64,000 bases of DNA from Hysterium pulicare CBS 123377 (taxonomy: Eukaryota; Ascomycota; Dothideomycetes; Hysteriales; Hysteriaceae). The DNA lies in assembly GCA_000467715.1 (NCBI GenBank), contig AJFK01000038.1:1-64000 (forward strand). The letters are read 5' to 3'. Positions within the stretch are counted from its first letter, which is position 1, and every line of letters starts with the position of its first letter. The notes under the pieces were generated by a model. That model saw nothing but the letters and a program-made list of their open reading frames with translations, made no database searches and was not told the DNA's origin. A program made the translations under genes and the position numbers. Below are positions 54,747 through 64,000 of the stretch, piece by piece.

Positions 54747-57700
54747 ATGATTAAGGCATGCTCTCTCTTTCTGTCGTTTCTGATCTTGTTGTTGTTTGGC
54801 GATGCTATTCATCTTGAGCGTGCCATGATCCCTTTCCGCCCTGAAGAAGATGGAACCCAGCCGGGAGTGGTATTCGGCTCCTCCTGGCAGGTCCTTGGAC
54901 CCTTTCAAATCGGAACAAGAGGCATGATTGAATTTTAGTTCTTGTGATCCGGAGGACCTCCTGTTAACAATTGCTTAGAAGCTACCTGGGGAGCAGATCC
55001 ATTGGAGTTCTTTGGCGGCTTCCGGGCTCTGAAATACGAGCCTGAAGCACGATTCCGGAGCTCATTGGGTATCAATGGGACAGTGAAATGGTCCGAAGTA
55101 GATGCAGAGAAGACAACAAGTACCCTCTCCGGAGCAAATACTTCGTTGAGCGTTGGCTTCCCTGAGGTTGACTGGACCTTCCATCAAGACGTGTACGGTT
55201 GGGCTGCAATCCAGTATCAGGCATGGGCTCGCGGGGAAATCGTTGTGAACACCAAAGGACCCCAGAGTTTCATTCTCTATACTGACAATGTCCTTGAATT
55301 CTGGGTCGATGATGTCCATTACTTCGGTGGAGACTTCTACGCCTTCCGCAAGGCGCCTCCTGTTATCCGCCTTGAACCAGGTTCACACACCTTCGACGTT
55401 CGCCTTGTTCGTGATGTGAGGGCAATGGGAGGTGTGAGTTCTCCACTCATTCGTGTTGAGTGCGAAGTCAAGGTCACGTCAGGAGCCTTGGAGTTGGCCA
55501 AAGATGGTATCTTGGTGGCAGATGTTGTAGATGGACTCCTGGCGAGTCCCATTGCCTCTGTATATGTTCGGAATACCGGCTCTGAAGGCTTCGAAGTAGT
55601 AGGCATACATTCTTTAAATGTAAGCCAACCAACGGGAAAGCCGAGACTGTAGTATCGCGCTTTTTAGCGCGCCTTTCTGTGCTGACTATCCGCAAGGGCG
55701 ATTTCGATGTCGACACGATCAGTCAGGATGCTGGCATCACTGTTTATCCCGGACAGACGAGACCTATTGCGTTTACATTGAAGTTTCATGAGGCCAATCT
55801 CTCATCCATTTCAATCGATATCATTTACAAGCGTACTTTTACTGGATCACATTCCTCGTTGACCGTATCTCAAAACCTGAACAAGCGATCCATTTATGAC
55901 CCTCATAAAATCACATATCTCCATTCCAATTCCATTGTTTCCTATGCAATTCTTCGACCACCTTCCAAAAATGCTACTTGCCATCCAGAGAAGGACATTG
56001 CCCTCCCAGTACTTTTAGGTCTTCATGGAGCTGGCTTAGAGGCAGATAGTGAATTAGTCGCACATGCTCTGGATCCCATACCAGATCTATGTGCTTGGGT
56101 AATCTTTCCAACTGGAGTTACACCGTGGAGTGGGGATGACTGGCGTAAGCTAAGGGAAAGCTCTCTCCTCCATAGCCGTCGCTAATTTGCCTGTAGACGT
56201 CTGGGGCTTTGCGGATGTTGAGCAGGCAGTCAATTATATACCTGTTTGGATCCAAACCGTCAAATGGAGAGGCCCTGGCGTGGACGTCAATCGTTGGCTC
56301 GTGAGCGGACATTCGAATGGAGGTGAGTAGCCATTCAAAACTCTGGGGCTCCTCAAAGCATGGTGCTGAACAGGAAAAGGACAAGGAACTTGGTATACTC
56401 TCACACATAGGCCGAGCAACGTTGTGGCTGCTGCTCCCGTTTCCGGTTATGCATCAATCCAAAGCACGTATTCCTCAGTGGTCGCTCATGAACTTACTTT
56501 ACAGAAGATAACAACCTATAGAATATGTGCCGTTCGAACTGTGGCAGCCGATGGACCCTCGTCGCTACGCCATCCTCAGTGCCTCCATGAATAGCTATCG
56601 CCACGAGATGTTGATGGAAAACTGTCAAGGCATTCCGATCTTACAGCAGCATGGTGGCAAAGATGACAACGTACCAACGTATCATTCTAGATTTCTAAGT
56701 CAACTTTTGGTCCAAGCTGGCGCAATGTCTGAGTACTACGAGCTCCCTGGCAAAGAGCACTGGTTCGATGGAATCATGACTACCAATCAGCTTCAAGACT
56801 TCTATCGTGCTCAGGTTGCTGCGAAACCCCAACCCACTGATCAGTTGCAAAATTTCAGTGTTGTCGTGGCCAACCCGGGTGATATGGGACCGAAATGCGG
56901 TATTCGAGTATTGCACCTTCAAGAGCCTGGGCAGTATGGTCGGGTTGATGTGTCTACCAACCCCTCAACTTCATCATCTAAGTTTACAACTTCTAATATT
57001 CTCAGCCTCGAGGTACATTCTCACTTCATCAAATCGAACGCTCTGAGCATTGATGGTCAAGATGTGGATACCCTGGAGTCTCGACTCGGAACACCAGAAA
57101 AAGAGACCACTGAGCTTTTCAGGACAGCCGAAGGGCTCTGGCAGGTACGTGACGTCTGACAGACATCGATCATCCACTGACTTCAAAAGGTGGGCCATCT
57201 GCCCGTGGGTGGCTCGGCAGTGCTGCATCGCCGTGGTCGACAGCTTGGTGCCATGGACGCCATTTTGCGAACAAGAGGGCGGTTTGTCATCCAACACCAA
57301 GGCACGGAAACATATCCCATCGCTTTACAGGTGTCACGCAACCTCCATCAATACTTCTCGGCGGATTCGTCACTTGTAGAATATACGTCACAGGACGCTC
57401 ATGGTGCTGGAAATGTCGTCACGGTTGCAATCGGACCAAACCTACCGGCAAGTGCGCATCCTGACTTCCCCGTTGAAGTAACAGCAGCTAGCATCACTGT
57501 AAGAGATGTTCAAGGTCTCTGTAGGGAGTATACAGGTGACGGTCGGCTTGCGGCGGTCTTTCTACGGCCATTGGAGGACGAAAGACTCGAGCTCGTGCTG
57601 TGGGGCTTGGACCAGGAGAGTCTCTCACTTGCTGCGCGCTTTGTGCCGATGATGACTGGAGTCGGGCAGCCTGACTTTATCATTCTAGAAGGAAGTTCGC

Positions 57701-57783
57701 GGTGGAAAGGGGTGCAAGGAGCCCTTGCCATGGGTTTCTTGGATCACTCGTGGAACGTGACGAGGGCGTCGATAGTCGGATAA
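54747..57783 (+). CDS. Secreted alpha/beta-hydrolase (prolyl-oligopeptidase-like) protein
   Basis: Predicted protein of 898 residues from seven exons: 54747-54921, 54979-55619, 55697-56144, 56197-56322, 56374-56463, 56522-57144 and 57190-57783. A signal peptide (MIKACSLFLSFLILLLFGDA) points to secretion. The N-terminal half looks beta-rich (VFGSSWQVLGPFQIGTR, VDWTFHQDVYGWAAIQYQAW). The catalytic part has LPVLLGLHGAGLEADSE (oxyanion region), WLVSGHSNGG with the nucleophile Ser near 460, HGGKDDNVPTYHSRF with the likely acid near 540, and LPGKEHWFDG with the likely His near 572. The remaining 300 residues are of unknown fold. Two introns (1 and 5) start with GC rather than GT if the frame is to be kept; the total is a multiple of three. 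Fungal proteins with this layout exist but their substrates are unknown to me; peptidase or esterase are both possible. Confidence 0.75.
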
Positions 57784-58405
57784 ATGCGGAAGACGAATCC
57801 AGGAAAGGAGCGGTGTAGTCACGTAGCAAGAGAAATGGCGGTTGGACGTGGGGCGGAAGTGAAGTAGAGTCGGAAATTAGCGTAATGCGTCTGGTTTGCA
57901 GAGCAGTTACCTATAAACGTCGCCCCGCTGCTCACCTTCTCTCTTTCCACCTCACTCTTCCACCCACAACCCTACTTTTCTATCTTCTGGACCATTTTTG
58001 CCTTGCCACTTCCTTCAAGTTCCCTTCAGATCTAGAGTTCACCTTCTGCTCAGGAGCGGCGTCCTACAATCGCCGTGTTCTTCTTTCCATCTCTCCGCCG
58101 ACGGCCTCACTCGTTGCGGAAAGAGGGCGTGCGTAACCAGTCGGTCAACTCACCATCACATTTTGCCAGCTCTTTCCAAGTTTGTTACCTGCAACTTCTT
58201 TGGCCCAGAGGTTGACGGGCAACATCACTTCCTGGCCATATTTTGTGCATCTTCGTTGACTTGTTCTGCTTGCTTGCCTCAATTTGCATTGCCAATCTAA
58301 GGCCACAAATCCGATCCATCAGATATCTCACTCAGCGTGTCAAGAACGCGTTCCAATCTCGAATCTAATCTCTCACATCTTCCGTTATTGTGAGAACGCG
58401 TCAAG
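57784..58405. promoter_or_regulatory. Promoter and long CT-rich leader of the PUF gene
   Basis: 620 bp between the hydrolase stop and the PUF ATG. From about 57930 the sequence is strongly C/T-rich, typical of a long fungal 5' UTR. No other gene seen. Confidence 0.45.
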
Positions 58406-61254
58406 ATGAGCGCCAACATCTCTTCCGACGGTTCGCCAACTCCACGCAAGAGCTCCAATCGATTCATGATTCACGACGATGAGATGAAGCTGGATACCTC
58501 TCCAGACATGTTAGGCATGGCGGTACGCATGAACAATACACTTCGCCCCCATGACCCAATGCCCCGCCCGCCTCTTTCATTGACAACCACTATCCAGGGT
58601 GTCAAACGCCCAAATTCCGGTACCCAAGAGATCACATTGCCTCTAACCACGTCCAAGCTGGGCAATCGCAAGGAATCCGCCAAGGTCAGAATCCCTCATT
58701 TGACTGCCGCTCTCTTCATAGATTCATTACTGACCAGTCCAGAAACAGAAGGTTGAGTCCAACTCTAACTCCAACTCCAACCTCCATGCTCGCGAATCTA
58801 CGACAGCCTCATGCGTCGACGATCTTATGGCACGCCTCTCGGAACAATCCGCTCTTCTCAACCACCAGTCGAGGACCATGGCCGCCATGGATGCGGATAG
58901 TACGAACGCCAACCCGACAGCCAGAGAGTCTGACACCTCTTCAAGCAGCTCTGTGCCAATCACACCAGCCACTGACAAGTCTGTTTCCACTCCAACAACT
59001 GATATGGGCATGCAGTCGGTCACTCCCGAGTCCATGGAGATGCTTAAGAAACAATTGGCGGAAGCCAATGAAGAAAAGGCACGCATGGCCGAGGAGCTCC
59101 ACGCTAGACGTATCACTCAGTCTACATTTGACAGCTTGTCCACGTCTTCCGAAGCTGACTACAAACACTATCCCGGTGGTGAGTTCACTGAGCATACGAT
59201 CCCAAACCTCCAGAACGTGCTCAATGCTTCGATGCGTTCGGGCATTGCTCGCCAAGAGAGTTGGCTATTGCCAGAGGATGCTCGTTCAGAAGTGAGTGAC
59301 GGTCTTTCAGCCAAAACATTCGTCAACAGCCAGGCTATTTGGGGCAATGGAATGCGACCAGCCGGGACGTTGAACCTCAACCCACCCATGAGCCAACCTT
59401 ACCAGGCAGGGATGAACAATTGGGACAACAGCGCCGCTCGTACATTCCCCAACGTCAACCCAAATGGAGGCGTCAACGCACAAGCATATGCTCCGATCCA
59501 AGCTCAACGCCCTTCGAGTGGTCAGTCTGCCGCCTACCGTGGACGTAATCAGTTCTTGAACGAGCCGACCCACTTTCCGTTGGATCAAGGGTTCCGCACC
59601 AGCATGAACTTGAATCCGCTAAGCCGCCCTGGCTCTGCGTTTGATTCCAACTACAACCAGTGGACTGCGTATCCAACCAACCTTGCCCGTGCAGGTGGAG
59701 AAGGCAGCATGAGTCCGACAATGTCCACAATGTCAATGACTCCCATGGGCCTGTATAATCCTTCGGCTTCCATGGGCAGCTACCAACCCCGTCCTATCGG
59801 TAGCATGGAAACTCGTTTGTCTCCTGAGGCTGCAGAGTTTAGTGTTGATGCTATGGCTCCAACGCCGTGGAACGCTCAGGTGAACCGAGACCACACTATG
59901 GCTAAGGCCTTGACTAACCTCACTCTCAACCAGCCAAACTCCGAGTCTACCGCCACCTACGTTGCACCTGTTGAACCGATGAACTATCGCCGTCTCCTCG
60001 ACCGCAACATGAACTGCAATTGGAAGTACATCGTTGATAAAATCATTTGTAACAATGATCAACAGGCGTCCATATTCCTGCAACAGAAGCTCAAGGTGGG
60101 TACACCAGAACAGAAATTCGAGATCGTGGACGCAATCATCGGCCAAGCGTTCTCACTGATGATCAACCGCTTTGGCAACTTCCTTGTTCAACGCTGCTTT
60201 GAACATGGTACCCAGGAACAAGTCATCCAGATCGCTAACGCTATTCGCGGGAATACCCTCACGCTCAGTATGGATGCGTTCGGCTGCCATGTGGTCCAAA
60301 AGGCCTTTGACGCCGTTCCGGAAGAGTACAAGGCCATCATGGTTCACGAGCTCCTCCGTCGCATTCCTGAGACGGTCATCCATCGCTATGCGTGCCATGT
60401 TTGGCAGAAGCTGTTCGAACTTCGCTGGCAGGATGAGCCTCCACAGATCATGAAGTACGTCAATGAGGCTCTTCGCGGAATGTGGCATGAAGTTGCGCTG
60501 GGTGAGACTGGCAGTCTCGTCGTCCAGAACATCTTTGAGAATTGCCTTGAAGAAGACAAGGTTCGTTCTTGACTTGGTCATTGAGTCTTAATCCCGCTAA
60601 CCACATGAAATAGCGCCCGTGTATCAGTGAGGTCCTGGCCAGCATCGATGTCATTTCTCATGGTCAGTTCGGAAACTGGTGCATCCAGCACATCTGCGAG
60701 CATGGAGCTCCAGCTGACCGCAGCCGTGCGATCGACCACATACTCCGCTTCGCAACTGAGTATAGTATGGATCAATATGCATCCAAGGTGATCGAGAAAT
60801 GTCTCAAGATTGGTGGCAACGAGTTCCTTGAGCGATATCTTGAGAGGGTTTGCGAGGGTCGTCCTGATCGTCCACGTATGCCTCTTATCGACAGTAAGAC
60901 TAACCTTGAAGCAATTTGTGCTAAAATGCTAACACAGTTGCAGTCGCCGGAGACCAATTCGGAAACTATCTGATCCAATACGTCTTGACGAACAGCAGCC
61001 CACATCACCGTGAGCTTGTTGCAACCCATGTTCGGTAATGTCCCTTCAACCATCCTTTTCAGTGCACTTGACTGACGGGAAGTAGCAAGCACATGGTATC
61101 TCTTCGTGGTTCGAAGTATGGATCTCGCGTCGCTATGCTTTGCTGCAACCCAGCTATTGCCACTCGGCCCGGACCACCAGCTGGTATGCAGCTGAACCGC
61201 TACCCTAGTAGCAATACCCATCGCGGAGGTGCCTATGGAGGTGCTTTCCGTTAA
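58406..61254 (+). CDS. Pumilio/PUF-family RNA-binding protein
   Basis: Predicted protein of 878 residues from exons 58406-58684, 58743-60560, 60614-60893, 60944-61034 and 61086-61254. PUF proteins bind 3' UTRs and repress or localise mRNAs in the cytoplasm. The first 500 residues are disordered Ser/Asn/Pro-rich with a short coiled stretch (MEMLKKQLAEANEEKARMAE). The Pumilio repeats run from about 505 to 850: NWKYIVDK, NRFGNFLVQ, DAFGCHVVQ, HRYACHVWQ, GETGSLVVQ, GQFGNWCIQ, DQYASKVIE, DQFGNYLIQ, then SKYGSRVAM. Repeats 6 to 8 carry N..Q, S..E, N..Q, the triad that reads UGU. Intron 1 ends at a cluster of three in-frame AGs (58742, 58748 and 58751), so isoforms differing by KQ or K are possible. 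The C-terminus is short and Gly/Tyr/Arg-rich (HRGGAYGGAFR). It is not the RRM-bearing Puf1/2 type. Confidence 0.92.
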
Positions 61255-62698
61255 AGCAAAACTTATCAACAGCCCAGCTTCGCAAACTTTTGTTTAACCG
61301 TTTGGCAGCACGCTCGTTCTCGATCTCTCTGGTATACGGTCATCGATATGCGGCACCTAAAATTTCATGTCAAAAGGCGTATGTCGATCTCACTCTTAGT
61401 CGTCTCTCTATCTCGAGGGATCGTCTTGGTGTATGAAACGGGTTACCGCTACGTTACGTATTTACAGAAAAGATCGAAAGCACCTTATCTCATTGTTTGG
61501 GATAGGGCAAAAGCGCGCAATTCTCATGGTAAAAATCCCTTGGGGGTTGGGTCAACATCATTTCTCTGGAAACACAATTACCTTCTGGCATAAAAGTAAT
61601 ATCCCCTCTTGTCTACACTGCATCATCTCACACGGGCAAATTCGCCAAGTTTTACACAACTTCACCAAATTCGGAAGCCTTCTTCTACGCCATCTTCTGG
61701 GCACTGAGCTGAGGTTCTCACTCTGTGGCTGTTTGGATTCCGACGGAATATCTGGTGCACACATGTGGTCATTCTTCTGTGGTCTCATAGCCATGACTGG
61801 ATCTTATCGGTAGGTTTCGAACTTCCAATCCTCAATCCCCATTGCCCTTGGTCTTGTTTCATTTGTCTGTCGTTACTGGTGGTTTGAATTTGCTACACCT
61901 GTTACAAAGGTGGTTTATCGGGAATGGTAATGCGGCGGACTGTCGATGGAAAGCATAGCACGGTATGTTTATGTGGTTTCTGTGTTTCACCCCTCTGCGG
62001 AAAACTTCATAAAACAGAATATGGATAGGAAAAGCCCCGGCATGTATGTCTCTCGTTGCATGGAATTCACAACATCCGGATACGTTCTCGTGCGGCCTCA
62101 TTTGGTGATGAATGCGTTTGATCGAACTACTTGATACGTGATGGATGTTACCGTAAGAATAACAGATGCTTCATGATGGGGCAGGGTCTGAACAGGCAAT
62201 GGGAAAAGCAAGACGAGGTGAGGGTTTGACTACGGCTGTCGTGGAAAACATATCAAATGAAATACTTCAACGAGGGACGTAAAGAATGCGGAGAATGTTG
62301 GATTCTATAACTAAACGGAGGCCACTGTTCTCGACTTGGTTGGATCTTCCTTGCTCCGTAAATGCTCTCGGCCTTGGCGTATGACATAACCAGTATAGAA
62401 GTCTGGCACAACTATATGCGACCAAGGGAGAAGACGGGAGATATTGGAGCACCATACAAGGCCTGCACACCAGTTCATCAGGCATGGCATCCTGAGACTT
62501 TGTTTTGATGAGAGGGGGAAGGCGCGGCACATGAATGTTCATGGCTTGATTGTTTATGACGGCGATGCCCTAAGCGAGATGCAAACGACGAATGAATCCC
62601 ATCCCTGTGAACGCTTTCGCCGCGTGACATCAACGCCCTCCCGTCCTCCCTTCACCAGTAAATATTCTATTAGCTAGTTCGCCGGTCGACTCTACAAA
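61255..62698. other. 1.4-kb spacer between PUF gene and SEY1
   Basis: 3' UTR of the PUF gene followed by the promoter of the SEY1-like gene. Short open frames show no protein-like sequence. No RNA gene recognised. Confidence 0.45.
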
Positions 62699-64000
62699 AT
62701 GGCCAACACCCTCCAAGTCAACGGCAATGGACGGCCCGCCAACATCAAGCATCCCTCCGCTCCCTCTCTCATGATGAACAGCCACTTCGCTCCCGTCGGC
62801 GAAGATGCCAGCAGGGAGCAGTATGAACATGGCATCCAGGTTATCGATGAGGACAAAGAGTTCAAGTATGTACAAGACGCCTCATTGGACTATAACCTGC
62901 TGTCGAATCGCTCTTCGTGCTAACCTTGGGCCTGCAATGCAGCGAGAAATTATCTACATACCTCAACCTCGAGAAAGTTATACCTGCCGGCTTCAACTAC
63001 CACCTTATCTCTGTTTTCGGCTCCCAGTCAACGGGAAAGTCCACCCTCCTCAACTACCTATTCAAAACCGAGTTCGGTGTCATGTCCGAGCGAGAACGGC
63101 GACAAACAACCAAGGGGATATGGATGAGTAAGAATAAGCGGGAAGGTGCAGATTCCAAGGCCATGGCAGAAAATATCCTGGTTATGGATGTTGAGGGTAC
63201 AGATGGTCGAGAACGAGGAGAGGACCAAGATTTCGAGAGAAAGAGCGCGCTATTTGCACTTGCAACCAGCGAGGTCCTGATTGTAAATATCTGGGAGCAC
63301 CAAGTTGGTTTATACCAAGGAGCAAATATGGGCTTGCTGAAGACCGTCTTCGAGGTCAATCTGCAGTTGTTTATAAAAGATAACAAGTATGTACCGCCGT
63401 TTCCTCGGTTGGCGAACAATGCTAATAGATGGGCAGAACGATCCCAAAATCCCTCCTATTTTTTGTGATCCGCGATCATCTCGGAACCACCCCCCTCGCA
63501 AACCTTCGTAATACCCTACTACAAGACTTGTCAAGGATATGGTCTACGCTGTCAAAGCCTCCTGGACTCGAAAATTCACAGATAGAAGACTACTTTGACT
63601 TTGCGTTTGTTGCGCTTCCTCATAAAATTTTACAGCCAGAACGATTTGAAGCAGAGGTCGAGAAGCTAAGCACACGGTTTCGGGAAGGCTATAACGACCC
63701 GAAGAAGAGCGGGCTTTTAGATGAAGACTCTCTTCCTGTTTTTCTGCCTAAATATCACCGGAGGATTCCCGCAGACGGATTTGCGGTGTACGCAGAGGGT
63801 GTTTGGGACCAGATTGTGCACAATAAAGACTTGGATCTACCCACGCAACAAGAACTTCTTGCACAGTTTCGATGCGACGAGATATCACGAGAGGTCCTGG
63901 TGGCATTCGACGAGGTTATCACACCTCTAGAAGAAAAGCAAGCTGAGAATACCAGAATAGGGCAACCGACGGTACTACCCGAGCTTGGTGGTGCAATGAA
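62699..64000 (+). CDS. SEY1: SEY1/atlastin-like ER-fusion GTPase (5' part, runs off window)
   Basis: Exons 62699-62865, 62943-63386 and 63437 to the window edge (introns of 77 and 50 nt). Sey1 (RHD3/atlastin class) is a dynamin-like GTPase anchored in the ER that fuses tubules into three-way junctions. Seen: the N-terminal lead [20 protein letters not shown], the P-loop [17 protein letters not shown], switch region [14 protein letters not shown], the G3 motif [14 protein letters not shown], and the G4 region [19 protein letters not shown] after intron 2. The junction reads [12 protein letters not shown] with phase 2, as the family requires. About 380 residues are present; the helical bundle and the two C-terminal membrane hairpins lie beyond the window. 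Start ATG at 62699, preceded by a short leader. Confidence 0.94.

Overview
This window is a piece of a filamentous ascomycete (Pezizomycotina) nuclear genome. The genes are split by short introns, mostly 45-90 nt, with GT...AG ends and CTAAC/CTGAC-like branch points. The intergenic spacers are pyrimidine-rich, and the products are fungal orthologues such as Sey1, XRCC4/Lif1, Byr4/Bfa1, Rrp36, EMC7 and NDUFS1. The gene mix, which includes an LtrA-like protein and a SUZ12-type Polycomb protein, would fit Leotiomycetes, but that placement is inference. I saw no transposon, viral relic, tRNA, rRNA or CRISPR that I could support.

Layout. 1-9.7 kb: a Byr4-like cytokinesis (SIN) regulator on the minus strand, divergent from an XRCC4-like end-joining protein, then a large disordered protein whose helical C-terminus may be an AFF4/Ebp1-like elongation factor. 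11.5-16 kb: two minus-strand genes, a WW-domain protein with a prion-like Gly/Tyr/Gln tail and an F-box protein with an acidic repeat N-terminus. 17-22 kb: a SUZ12 (PRC2) protein carrying an extra C-terminal PHD finger, then a mucin-like single-pass membrane protein. 23.4-28 kb: an FCP1-like phosphatase with an atypical DLNGT motif, Rrp36 and a BTB/POZ protein. 28-38.5 kb is sparse and holds a conserved proline-rich protein of unknown function, EMC7, a candidate small gene and a coding-like tract scattered over several frames. 38.7-43.7 kb: an LtrA-like membrane protein and a Na+/H+ antiporter, both minus strand. 43.7-46.7 kb: nothing supported. 46.7-64 kb: a delta-12 fatty acid desaturase, the 75/78-kDa complex I subunit, a triose-phosphate-type transporter, a secreted alpha/beta hydrolase, a PUF protein, and the 5' part of SEY1 running off the window end.

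Most genes are unrelated housekeeping or regulatory functions rather than one cluster. Exon structures were built by hand; for every multi-exon complete model the exon lengths sum to a multiple of three and the phases agree. The most noteworthy observations are the SUZ12-PHD fusion, the WW/prion-like gene with a 17-nt exon inside its WW domain, the PUF repeat residues that read out a UGUAAAU-like target, and two apparent GC-AG introns in the hydrolase gene.
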